Source: Cliona cf. orientalis
Lineage: Eukaryota > Porifera > Demospongiae > Clionaida > Clionaidae
DNA length: 64,000 bases
Direction: 5' to 3'
Assembly: GCA_963930775.1 (NCBI GenBank)
Contig: OZ005697.1
Coordinates: 5,726,292-5,790,291, forward strand
A program made the translations under genes and the position numbers. Below are positions 17,511 through 30,400 of this stretch, piece after piece; position 1 is the first letter of the stretch; every line of letters starts with the position of its first letter. Under the pieces are notes generated by a model. It saw only the letters and a list, made by a program, of their open reading frames with translations. It had not been told where the DNA came from and ran no database searches.

Positions 17511-20500
17511 ATGGGTCTCTGTTTGAGGCAATCTCTGTTGTTGACTACAGCACTGTATTTAACTTTGGCAGTAACCAGCGATGTGCTCTTTCTACCTACA
17601 AACTGTTCAACAATAGTGACAATTACTTTGAGAAAAGAGCCCTCCACTGTGTCTAATTGTAGTATCTCCAATTGGGTGAATCAAACATGCAGTGATTTTA
17701 ATGCTGTGCTCTCCATTATCTCAGATGCTGAAGTACCAGACAATGTTGATTGTATTGAGATAAGATTAATGCCCGGGACATATGTGGTCACTGAGATGCA
17801 CCAAATTAGGACAAATGTTGCCATTCGTGGTACAAGTGGAGTTGTTGTAACTTTCGACCTCAGTAATGAATACTTGGCCCGTAATAATTATAGCAGTGGA
17901 AAGCCCCTTTATGTGCTGTCATTCACTGATGCTGAGTATGTTGAGCTATCCTCTATTGTGTTCTATACTAGTCCTGGACTTATTGGAATGGATGATATTC
18001 TTAGTGCAAGAGTGATGGAGTGTACATTCGAGTAAGTTCAACGTTCAGACTTTAATTGATTATCTATCCCTATACTTGCAGGTACTTCAACCAGGGTGCT
18101 GTCGACATTTTTAATTGTCATAGCGTAGAAGTTACAGACTCTAGGTTTGCTGACAATGGTCCAGTCCGAGTGCTTAAGGTTGAAGCATACCGTGGCCATT
18201 CTGGTGGATTGTCAGTTGCATACAACTGGAATGATGTTAACACTACTATGCAACCCATTGTCATCATTTCAAACTGCCAGTTTATGAACAACTCTGCCAG
18301 TGGCCCATCATCTAATATTGAACAGAGTACAAGTACGCTTTTGACAAGGCTTCTGTTCACTGGGAGAGGAGGTGGTGCAGCCGTCATCATCAATTCACCT
18401 ATCTCTGTACTAGTACATATCCTTAACTGCACATTTGAAGAGAACTACGCTCTTTCGTATGGTGGAGGAATATATCTAGCTTGGGGCAGTGTGTCTGGCC
18501 ATGTGGTTGTGATAAATCATACTCAGTTTGTTCGTAATCGCACTCCTGGAGGGGCAGGTGGGCTTGAGATGGGCTTTGCTCAAGGAGGTTATGAGGAGAA
18601 TACAATTAAAGTGTTTGTTTATAGCTCTAAGTTTATTGAGAATGAAGCTACTCATGGAGGAGGAGTCTACTTCTTTTCTTCATGTGAGTCAATGCATACA
18701 TTTGTACAGTATAATATAATGTTCTTGGTGGCTCATGTATAGCTGGAAGAATATTCGATGGTGGTGTTGGAAATTTTGCTCATTTTGAGGACTGCTTATT
18801 TCTGAGGAACAGAGCTACAGAGTATGCTGGTGCAGTAGGAATCATTCTTCCCTCTGCTAATGCCATATTTGATTCAAGAGATGCTATTACACCTTTTGAG
18901 TTTCAAAATTGGTATGTTCATTAATAAGTGTGCCCCTCCCTCCATTAATCTGACCTGCGTAGAATATCATGAGTTGTTAATGAATGCATGCATTCAGTAT
19001 GTAGGCACAAGTATAATGCTCAACTCTAGTGCTTGGCGATATTAGGTCAAACATACATTATCAAGTGTGTGAGGATGATAGTGAGTTTTTTTTTCAATGT
19101 GCAGCAATTTCACAGAGAATGACGGTGGAAGTGGTGGAGCTGTCAGTATGACCTACTTCCCTTCAAGGTTCGATGGAATCAATGTATTTCAGAGAAACAG
19201 AGGGAGGTCTGTCGTGGTAAGAAACAAAGTTTGTGTGATGATGATCATGAGAGGTTAAGCTATTTCCAGGTTATTGGCACTCTTGTTGAAGTACATGGGT
19301 ACATGTACTTCACTGACAATGGTAATGTTGGTGTGGATGGTGGTGCCATATACTCAACCTCTCTAGGACAGATTCAACTGGCAAATGGATCAAGGATCAG
19401 ATTCGATGGAAATGCTGGAAAGTGAGCAGATTAACGTAAGAGTTACATAGAGTGAATACCTTATGTTTGTACCATCAGTTTAGGAGCTGGAATTGTAGTT
19501 GGATCATTATTTGTGCCCAAACTATTCTCACGGCTTTTGTATAACCCACTTTGCACACTGCTACTTGGAGACCCCACTCTACCTCCAAATAAGGGGTCTA
19601 ATATTGATGTAAGCCACTTGTATTTTGTTCTGTATTTTACAACACCTAATGCCATCACTGATGAAGGTGTATGTGGAGTTTACACGTAATAAAGCTGTTG
19701 TAGCATCAGCTGTTTATTCCAACAATTTGGATCTCTGTTCTTGGAGCAGTCTCTATGAGCCTTTCTTTGATCGCTTGCTACCTTACCGCTGGAAGTTTGT
19801 CAACTATAGGTATAATGATTTGTTGATAGTTTTTGTTAACGATAAGTGCTATTTTTCCCAAGTGGTGACAATTTAAATACTGCCCATGGTTCTGACCAGT
19901 ACAATCCTCTGTGGTATGTACAAACAGAAGCTTATGATTTACAAATAACAACTGATAGTGTAAGCTATTATAATAATACATTTACAATTCATCTTGTCAA
20001 AAATAGTATTTATCATTCAGGTTGCACCCTATGCTGGAGAAGTATTTGATCTTGGTATCAAGGCCATAGATGAATTGGGAAACCCCACAACTGCTTCATT
20101 TCGTCTCACTGATGGCGGCACTGTCAATTCACCCAACTCCAAGGTATTTGCATTGTATCTATGTACTATATTTTGTGTGATTACTCATAACAATGTACGT
20201 GTATCCACCCAAAGCAAAGGTTAAAATAAGTGTAGCATTGACTGTGATATAATACACCTACTAGCATGACATTGATGGTAAAAAAAGGTGATAATTATGT
20301 CACTACATGATTGAATACAGAAGGAGAAATCTGCTAGTATAAGGAAAGGAACCTTTTATTAATTAGACATGGACATGGTTAAAAAAATTATAAGCACGTG
20401 TAATATCTGATCACATAAATTTATCCACCCAGGGCAGTGCAGGACTCTACCAATTCAATCCAGCTGTTGTATCTTATACTAACTTGAAGAACTTGTCCAT

Positions 20501-23500
20501 TCCTCTGTCATTTAGGAGACTGACAACTGAACCCATCTTCAACAATGAGTCCATTGTAATCGAAACAATTCTTGGTGATGTAAGTTTACTCAGTTATACG
20601 TAATATTATATCATAATATTAAGGGTGTTACAATCATGCTAACAATAATATTGTTGGCATCATTGCAAGAATAGTAGGCATATATAGCTACTTTGGTATA
20701 CCATCTCATAATATCTGATATCCATTACTAGCATGCTAAATATAATGGTAAAGTACTGTATGTTCCCTTTAGATTTCTCTACAGACGAATTTTATAATAT
20801 CACCAGTTGACTGTCCTCCTGGCTACACTCTATCTGCAAGTCCTGATGATGAGAGCAGCTTCTACTGTCAATGTGACTTCTCCAATCCAAGTATTGTAAA
20901 CTGCAATGGAACTGTAGTCATCATCAAAGTAAGACTTAGTAGAATGCATAATCAAGGTGAGTATGAGTGAGCTCCGCATACACATACAGTGTAGCATTAC
21001 ATGTGTGTGAATGACCACTCATGCTTCATTCCATACACGTATACGCATACACTGTATTGCATACACATGGGACTACTTAAGTTAACGCTAATGGCAGCAT
21101 GCAATACCTGTACGAGTGGTAGAATAGAATATTGGTAACTGTTGAATACATAGTGTCGAACAGGACATCGATGTGAATTCTGGACAACTAAATCACTCAT
21201 TCACTCTTTGCACCAAGTTATCCTGCATTCTCCCCGTATAGTTGTAATCATACATAACTAGTAGCCTTGTTTTTCACACTCGGTCTAGTGATCTGCTGAC
21301 ATCTGCATGTGCATGTGCATGTGCTGCATGCTCAGTCTTCAGTGTAAATATCATGCACGCATTCTGCTGATTGAACGCTGATCAGGAAGTCATCATGAAG
21401 TTTAATAGCGTTTGCACCTGCAACCACACCATTAATTTTGTATATAGCTGCCGCACAATAATTACCTTTGTAAGCACCATGCATGGGTCGTGTTCCTGGC
21501 TATGTGTGTGTGATCATTATGCAGTCATACAGGTGGACATTTGGTGTTTTTGCCATCTGGCCTTAGCTTACATGGTTACAATAATTATTATTGTTGACCA
21601 AAATGGGATGCACTCCATTAAAAACAGTGTTACATTCTTCTGATAGGATGGACTGTGGGCGAGTGTCACTAATCGGTCTGGAGCATTGTCCCTGGTTACC
21701 TACCCATGCCCACATGAGTACTGTAAGTGCTCTCTAGTGCAGGAGTCCAGTAGAGTGACATGTCTCTACATGGCTGATGGTGACGACTTTGATTCACAAT
21801 GCACCTGCCACAGAAAAGGTTGTAAATAGTTTCAACAAAGTTATATTTCACTGCTTCAACCAGTAACACTCGTGCTATTAAATTTATCCCAAATACCACA
21901 AAAAAGCATGCTATTACATATACAAATTATTGTTTCTAGGTGTTCTCTGTGGCTCTTGTGAGGCTGGATATGGAGTTAGTGCATTATTAAACAGCTGTGT
22001 TACTTGTCATGATGCATCTGGGATTTTGATTGTCATCCTATGTAAGTTGCACTTCATTTGGTATATCTATGTTGTAATTCCCATGTCCTGTAATATCAAA
22101 CAGGCATTGTTGACATTGCTGCATTTGTGGGATTGATTATGGTGGCGAAATACCTTCCAAGCTGGCTCTATCCCTTCATATTTTATTTACAGGTACATGC
22201 ATGCGTGGAAATAGGGCTGGGAATGAGGCTATTAAGTAATCTTTGACCATCACACCTATATATTATTAATATCTGAATCACCTACAGATTTTACCCTACT
22301 TAACGGAGCATTTCCCAATAACATTTGAACGGTTCCACCATCCAGTGAGTGTCCATAATATTATTACAGTAATAATATTTAAGTATATATATTATTATAT
22401 TTTCAGTTATATTACATCACCAGTGCCCTGAGCTTCTACTTCGTGTATGATTTTTGCCTCTACCACAACCTGAGTACCCTCACTTCCTACTTTTTCCGGT
22501 TTCTTCCACTTTTTCTATCTGTTGTCGTTTGTCTTATCACAGTCATTTTGACGTGAGGATATAGTACCTACATGCAGCTTTGCATTATTGATCTTGTCTG
22601 TATCCAATACTACTGCAGATACAAGATAACACGATATCACGTGAAGTGGTATGGCATTTGGTGGATTGTCTTATTACAATACACCCATGTAGTGTACACT
22701 TGCATGACTCTGCTCAACTGTCCAGCTCTCCCTGAATTTGACGGAAAGCTCATACCTGTAAGTTTACCCCGTCCTCAGGCCTAGTGGGAGAGAGTCTGGG
22801 AGTGAGATTTAAAAAGTCTACTTGTGTACAGAGGTGGTACATCAATGGTGAAGTGAAATGCTTCCAAGGGTCCCATGCTCCTTTAGCCTTACTGGCCATT
22901 ATTGTACTGGCTCTCTGTGTCACTGTGATCCCATTGTTGTCAATCATTGCTGTTGACAGAATACAGGTAATTTATAGTCAATTCGACGTTCACTTTGTCA
23001 TGATTTCCTTGCTTTTTTACAGATTGCTAATAGACTAGTTAAGCCACTGACGAGCGCTTTTCGAGAGGAGTACAAATGGTGGTCAGGAGTGGAGTTAGCA
23101 AGACGATTCATCATTTTAATATTTATTACAGCCTTCCCGGCAAACAATGTGAGCTAACTAATACCTTAATGTACCAATAATTATTACACGTAAATGTATG
23201 TTCCGACAGTATCCAGCTATATTTGTGCTCTCAATCATCATGCTGATAGTTGGATTTGTGAGACCTTATTTGGACAAAATTAACAACTACCTAGAGCTAC
23301 TCCTAGGTAGTAATGTCCTCCTCCTCCTATTGCTGCGGAATACGGAGCAGCTGAAGGAAGAGCTGAAACACATCCCTCTTCAAGAAGGACAGAGACTGGA
23401 CCCACTAAGGAAATGCACTGAAGGAGTGAAAATTGAAGGGGCTTCAGGATTTGCATGGCTTTTATTCGTGTTCTATTACCTCCCACTGCTGGCTGCTTCA

Positions 23501-23794
23501 ATTGGAATCATTTTGTGGATTGGTTACAGGATAAGGTATGCTGCAGTGACTCTTGTCTTTGATACGAACTACTATAGTAATGTCATGCAAATATGCAGCC
23601 TGTATGCCAAGTCAAGAAGATACCAGACAAAACAGCCAGATCCTTCCATTATTAGTGCTCTTGTCAGACAACCAAGTAGGAGTGTAGTTGATCTTGGTGC
23701 TTTAGCAGCTGATATTGATGGAAATACTGCAGCTGACGTTGACACCAGAGAACACGACAACAGCTTCAAAGCTAGCTACACTATGGCTAACTGA
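17511..23794 (+). CDS. Beta-helix ectodomain with C-terminal multi-pass membrane region
   Basis: Twenty exons join in frame to about 1300 residues: 17511-18031, 18082-18683, 18743-18911, 19105-19216, 19270-19421, 19479-19608, 19667-19809, 19863-19959, 20021-20143, 20433-20579, 20773-20928, 21647-21818, 21940-22041, 22104-22192, 22288-22344, 22407-22552, 22619-22757, 22832-22966, 23023-23148, 23210-23794. A signal peptide is followed by right-handed beta-helix turns (NCTFEENYALSYGGGIYLA, NDGGSGGAVSM, NGNVGVDGGAIYS). Then come Cys-rich segments (CPHEYCKC, CGSCEAGYG), about eight hydrophobic helices, and a short cytosolic tail. I cannot assign a named family; the architecture suggests an adhesion or sensing receptor. 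Function is inference. The ATG at 17511 gives the signal peptide; an in-frame ATG at 17472 would put 13 residues before it, and 17499-17504 could be an acceptor from an upstream non-coding exon. Confidence 0.8.
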
Positions 23795-23952
23795 TAATTT
23801 ATGTGTATGCCTTTCCAGTTTGAAAACATGCAGTTTCAGCTGAACAAAAAAATTTAATGATGCTCTGGTCCGACGTCCCTAGTCTTGCATGCCACACCCC
23901 CTAATTCGAGGGAAAGGGTGTGGCTAGCAAGACTACTACTCCGGCCCCTTTA

Positions 23953-24299
23953 TTAGATCTTACTTGTAACAAATACAGTGATCTGATTGGTTAAACTGCA
24001 GTAGTATCTATCCTTCATAAAGTACCTTGTAAGCCCCATAAAAAAACCTTGTAAGCTCCACAAAAACCTGATAAATTTTGTTTGCCTATGGCTAGTTTGT
24101 TGCTAGGCAATTGTTTATATACAAAGCTTTTGGGCATTGTTGCTAGGATCTAAAGTAGTTAGACACTGTTTAGTCGGTTTCTACGTGATTTAGAAGACCT
24201 CAGGGCTCAGTAGAACCCTCGCTTCGCTCGGGATTCTACACAGAGCCCTTCAGTCTTCTAAATCACGTAGAAGTCGACTAAACAGTGTCTAACTATTAT
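23953..24299. mobile_element. Foldback MITE, copy 1
   Basis: The 5' part holds tandem units of the ACCTTGTAAGC..CATAAAAA type. The 3' part (24156-24295) is a long hairpin whose arms run TAGTTAGACACTG to CAGTGTCTAACTA around the core CCTCGCTTCGCTCGGG. Copy 2 (42290-42602) is nearly identical and copy 3 (41190-41800) is diverged. It fills most of the gap between the beta-helix gene and PLAA. No target duplication was identified. Confidence 0.75.
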
Positions 24300-24415
24300 G
24301 TAATACCCTAATAGTACATAAGTAATGGAGCACATTATCACGAATAGCCCATCTCTCCTGACAACATTGATAATTAAATTTTTTGTTTCAATGTGCATTA
24401 CACGTACACATGGAT

Positions 24416-24430
24416 GGGGGGGGGGGGGGG
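24416..24430 (+). repeat. G15 homopolymer upstream of PLAA
   Basis: Fifteen consecutive G residues end 49 bases before the PLAA start codon, within the presumed core promoter or 5' untranslated region. A second run of sixteen G lies in intron 1 at 24799-24814. Run lengths in an assembly may be inexact. Confidence 0.8.
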
Positions 24431-24479
24431 ATTAACGATCATTACCAGCTAGCTGCTTTTAGCACGTGTCCAAAAAGAA

Positions 24480-27400
24480 ATGGCGTCTCCCCAGCTGTCA
24501 GACTACCAACTTTCTTGTGAGATTCTGGGTCACAGTGCCGATGTTAGAGCAGTTCAGTCGCTCCAATTGACCACCGGCACTCATGAGCATATTTTGACGG
24601 CGTCCAGAGACGGGACTGCGAGTGTGTGGGTCTCAGACGCGGCCAGCAGAAGAGAGTACATTCAGTGGAAGGTGTTGAAGCAGCACACTGGATATGTATC
24701 CGCACTGTGTGTAGTACCAGGTGGAGCTAGTGCAGCTGGGAGGCATGGACGTAAGTTCTTATAAATATTTGTACTGTGCTGCTGTAACATACTTTGTTGG
24801 GGGGGGGGGGGGGGTTATTTTCATTGGGCTATTCCAGTTAATAAGGATGTGGAGGAAGGTTGATTAGTGCTGAAGGGTTGATTTTGAGGTGATTCAATGA
24901 AGTATCGATGGCATTTTTGTGGATTTTAATGAAGTATTGTAGGCACCATTGTGGATTATAACGAAGTACTGAGGGGACATGGCAGCGAATAACGAGTATT
25001 GATGGGATAGCTCATCCAGGGTGTGGAGGAATTATTATCAGTTTTATAGGGTAAAATGGGGATTTTGATTGGATAAAATCAGAAAATTGATTATTATCGA
25101 TGATGATTTTGCGAATTTAAGTAGTATTTAGGGTACGAAATGCAAATCGCTTCCTCCACAGGGGTGTACGCCCATTATCTGGAATAGCCCATTTCTGAGA
25201 AAGTTATAGACCACCATAGCAGTTGGCTGCCTGTACAAAGTGTATTAAAAGAAGGAAGGTGCTGTTTGCCCCATGTTTTGATGAGAAGTGCACAGAATCG
25301 TGCAAGTACACTATATTTGGTAAAATGGCTCTCCATTGCTATTGGCAAAATTTGAATTTCGCAGTCTGAATGCTTACCACCATAGGCACGTGTTCACCAA
25401 GTTAAATTTGTGAGTTTATAAGCAAATAATCCTTACCAAATTTGCCAAATTGAAACCTCGGCAATATCCAATTTATAATTCTGGGATGGAGTGTTGGTGA
25501 TGTAGAGAAATAGTTGCTAACCCAGAGGCCAACATGACTGGTGCATGTTCTATATCCTTGAGAACTGTGTGCATGCACGGACATGGTGGTCATGGAGATT
25601 GAGATAGATTCGCTTTGGAGGCATGTGCATGATGCTCTAACCAGTTTGTACTTGCATGTACATATAAGTGGCCTGTCGAACCTCTTGTGAAGGAGGAGGC
25701 TAGGTAAAGAGCTTTCTATGTTATAGGTGAAGATATTTGAGTGGATCAAGCTATTAGCTACTCTCATCCTTTCCTAAAATTTATTGTGGAGTGTATCATT
25801 GTTCCATAATAATTATTGATTGGCAGTGAAATCTTAATGATATTATAGTTAATTATTTATACTATATACAATGAAAAGTATTGTTCAGAGCGACAATTTT
25901 CTTATATAGTCCGTGTCCTAACCTGGAGGGCACAAAAGATGTGCTCTTCTATAAGTTCAGAAGGCCCACAATTGGTCAGATTTGCAGTGCCGCGTGCACA
26001 AACAAGGGTGGCCATACGAGATGCATTCTCGAACGAACGGCGCCAAGCGCCACGCGTTTCAGGAGGCCAGCTCAGCGGGCCACCGATCCTCGAGCGAAGT
26101 GAGAGACGAGGTCTGTTTTTTTGTCATAGCCTGATGATAGATTTGACAGAGCGAGAACGTTGCCATTGCAGTGGCGAGTTCAAGCAGCTGCTATTGACCT
26201 GCATCGAGGGGTGTGGTCTACAAACGCGAAGTAATACTAATAGGTTCAATAGTTCTTGCTGCTGCAGCTGGCATGCGCACTGTACTGACGATTGACATAC
26301 GTATAGCTAGGGAGATGATACTGATTAGATTTTCTCTGAGTACCGTAGTTAATCGAATACAACGCATGATCCAATTTAATGCAATAAATTAGCATTTTAC
26401 ACGTTTATATATGGAGCGATTGACGACCTTTACCAGAAAAACGCGCATTTTTCAAAATTGAAATTATTTTTTTTCCATGCGTAGTATTAGATTAAGTACG
26501 GTATGTGAGTTTTAATACTGTGAGTAACTCATACATATTAGCCACATTATTCCATGATTGTGACATCAAGCATACTTGTAGTAGTTGAACCATAAAATCC
26601 AGGTGTATTATATTTCTTTGTAGTATATAATAATGAATGCATTTTGCTGCAGCTCTGATAGTTACTGGAGGTCAGGATAAAACTATACTTGTTCACTCCA
26701 CTGAACAAGGAGTTGAGGGTATGTTTGTATGTTATGCTGTGAACACGGTATTATTGTGGTGTATGTTTTCTCTTGTTTACTGTAAATCGCGAATATTTCG
26801 ATGTTAAAATATTTTCGGACAGCATGGCTTGTGCGAAAATTATATGCACGAAATACATGCGCAATATTAACGATAATGCGGTACAGGGTCGTTTGTCCGA
26901 AAATTATTTAACGCGAAAAATTATCGCATGAAATATTTTAGACATGAAATATTCGCGATTTATGGTATTATGTTATCCTATGCTGTTGGCTCCAAGTTGC
27001 TGAAATATAGCAATGATTGAATGTAGGGAATTCCTGCATAGTCATAATTATTATTGATAATGCAACTTTTCACCCGGCCTGCTCACCACTTGACTTCTCT
27101 TTGACTTTAGAGCCTCTAGAGCGTTATACTGGTCACACAGCTCTGATCACTCGTCTCATTGTGATGGATGGCCTGCTCATTTCAGCGGCCTGGGACAGGT
27201 AGAAACTTAAGCTATCAAAATAATTATTATGTGTGCTCGTACATGACATTGTACGTGTGTGTATGTGTTTGTGCAATTGGTTATTACCTGTGCATGTGTG
27301 CAGTGGGGTAAAGTTCAAGTGATTGATTTGTCTGTTCATCTGTCGCCACAAATAGTTACCAAGGATTTATGCAAGTCATAACTGTTGAAATGGCAAAAAG

Positions 27401-30400
27401 GTAGCTCTGCTTGCTTCAGTGTAGTCCACCATCACTGAGGTACTAGTGACCAAGCATAGAGACCACACCACACCTGCAGCTTAGCCGACTATCTCCTCTT
27501 CTTTTTGTATGCACAAGTTGACCAGTGTACATTGGTTGATAAAGTTGTCAGTAAATAATATTTGCTACTGTGTACTGCAGGGTACATGCAGTACTCTGCT
27601 TCCCTGACTGTAAAATGTATTAGAGTCCATAAGCCAGATAAAAACAGCAGCTATAGCTAGCAAACTAGCTATTTGTGTCATAATATTATGCCTTTGTTGT
27701 TTTTCTCGAGTTTTGCACCTATCAAACTGCCTGAAAAAGTACAGGGATCACGTGCTGGTGTCTGTTCCCATGAAAATTGTTACATGGCTCATCTGCAAGC
27801 ATGGGAAATGCGCTTGATGCTACATTGTTGGCTGGCAAGCATGAAATCCCGCCGATGATTCACAAAAGTGTGCTTTCTGTTGCCATAATGTGGAATGTAA
27901 AATCGATAGAATCTATTAGACATGTAAATAGTACGGCTGTATCAGTTGCTATTAGTAAGCTTGTAGTCGTATTATACTATACATTTTCTGCAGCACTGTT
28001 CGAGTTTGGAGAGGTACCAAGCAGTGTGATGTTCTTACTGCTCACAAACCGGCAGTGTGGGCAATCGCTTCTCTCTTTGAATTTGATGGCACTCGAAGAA
28101 TCCTATCAGGTAATGATAATATTATTATAGTGGGGGAGTGAAAAGTGCTGGGTTATGCTCTCACTTCACCATAGATTGGAGAATTTCAAATATTTATTAT
28201 TGTTCCTGCATCAATGAATATTCAATGCATGAATTACTCATTTATCCATGCAAACATGTGCAACAAGGTTACATATACATAATATAGTGAAGCTTTCCAT
28301 CGTGAAAGATTTTAGCTTGGACCATTATAAATGTGCATGTGTGCTAATTTGTCAAAAACATTCATATAGCCCTTTAAAACGACAGAGCCATTTCCTGAAT
28401 GTACTTCACTGTGTTTGGGTGGTTGGTCTGTTCTGAACAGGTGGAGCTGATCGCACTGTGAAGCTCTGGGAGGTGGATACCAAGCTGTGTGTGCAACAGT
28501 ACACTGGTCATGGAGATGTTGTCAGGGACATTAAAGTCACTTCTAGTGAAACCTTCCTCTCTGCAGCTAATGACTGGTGGGTCCAATTGTAGCCCCCTCT
28601 TTTTCTTTCTTTCTCCCTCAATCTCTCTTGCCTCTCCCCCAAATGCTCCAGTCCCTGTGAGTAATGGAATGATCGTGATAGTCATCCACAACAGAAGTGT
28701 GTTGTTGTCTTCCAAAAATTTCATCATCACATTTTTTACATGCATACATTGTTTACAGCATTATTCGTGAGTGGAATATCCATTCTGGCCAGTGTTTAAG
28801 GGATATTTATGGACACGAGGCCTTTGTCTATGGGTACGTTATCAGTAGGTGTAATGTGATGAATTCTGCAGTAGGTGTACATAATGTTGTTACCTTCGTA
28901 TTGGCAATATGTGGTTATTGGTAGAGAAAAAAGGGACCACTTTGTGCGCAAAACATAAATTTTTACCTTTTTTGAAACTGTTACCATTCCAAGGCCTCAA
29001 GAGCTGACATGGTTTGTTACTAGTTAAGGTTTTTACTTCATAGAAGCTACAGTAGGCCTCCTGTCAGGAGTGGTGAGAAGCATAAAATGGTAATTTTTGA
29101 ATGCAATCGACGTGCTCGTTCGCCCTACCACACAGCCATATACACCACGCAGCAGTGCCAGGACCAAGTGAGGGCCCCCTGGTCAGTATGGAGCATGTGT
29201 ATTGGCATAGAGAGCACATGCCGACCAGATCAGTGGTAACCAAGTATTTGAACGCTGTCCTCATCTGTTCAGGGTTTTTCCTCCTCATTTAAAATTTTAA
29301 ACTTCCCCCTTGCTCCTGTTTTCTCTCACTGCACCACCGTTCACATCCAGAGCAGCTAGCTTGGCTGCAATGGGCATCCATGCTTCTATGGTAAACATTC
29401 ATTGTTGCTCATGACCACAACCACACACCAGAAATACCATTGTCCTCTGCTGGCTCTCTCAGATTGGCACATGGCCGATGCCTTTCCTCACCCAGCAGTT
29501 GTGTGTCTGCCCCAGGGACAGATGATATACTGAGGGGAGTATTGGGCATTGGGTGAGGTCCGAACAGCTATGGTTATCTGATGCCAATCCGGACTCGAAG
29601 CAGGTGTCTCACCAGTTGATGTCTTTATCCTCAGTATCTCTGGGTATAATGGCTGGTGTGCTTCAGTTCATTATCTTGCTGAAATCTATTACCATCAAGG
29701 TACTTCCTCCTAGAATGGAATTAGTCCAGCACTAACAATGTTGAATCCTGTCGCATTCATTCAGTCTATATGCCAGCATAAACCACACCCATTATATTTT
29801 TCATACTAAACTATCAGTTAACAGGGGTGAAAGCTGCAACATGCTTCTTGTGATAAGCACATCTAACTAGCCTACTAAAAGCTAATTGCCCAAGGTGAGC
29901 ATTGTATCCTCATCAAAGTCAGCCATACTTCCAACAGGGTTCATCCACCTGTGATGAATTTTGCGTGTTGCAAGAGGATATTTACTTTGCGTAAGCAGCC
30001 TGTAGCACCAAAGTGCGTCTGTGGGCACGTGCCAGATTAGGATCATTTCAATGAAGGCTCCCACTCTGATGTATCACTTTGATAAATGTTGGTGTCAGGA
30101 GAGTACAGGAGCTTTTTGGACCCAGATGAGTGCATGCAAGCGTTATGATCTGTTTCCTCTGCATTTCAATATGAATATAGTGGAACCTGTCTAAAGCGGT
30201 CACCATTGGGCCAAATATCTGTGGCTGCATTAGAGAGGTGGCTGCAATATGCAAAACATAGGAAACGTAACTGTGGGCTGCAATAGAGCAGTGTAGGGCG
30301 CTGGAAATGCCTGCAAGTGCGATTAGCTAGTGGTCTAACGAATTGTACCGGGCAGCCAAGTGGGGGTTTCCCTGGGGGCTGTCCTACAGTGGCCACTGTA

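Noticed and set aside
25881-26295. Overlapping open frames in a GC-rich part of PLAA intron 1
   Set aside because: No start context, splice partners, domain motifs or codon pattern. High GC alone lowers stop frequency.
28374-28770. Overlapping open frames on both strands around PLAA exon 5
   Set aside because: They are shadows and intron read-through of the PLAA exons at 28441-28576 and 28759-28833.
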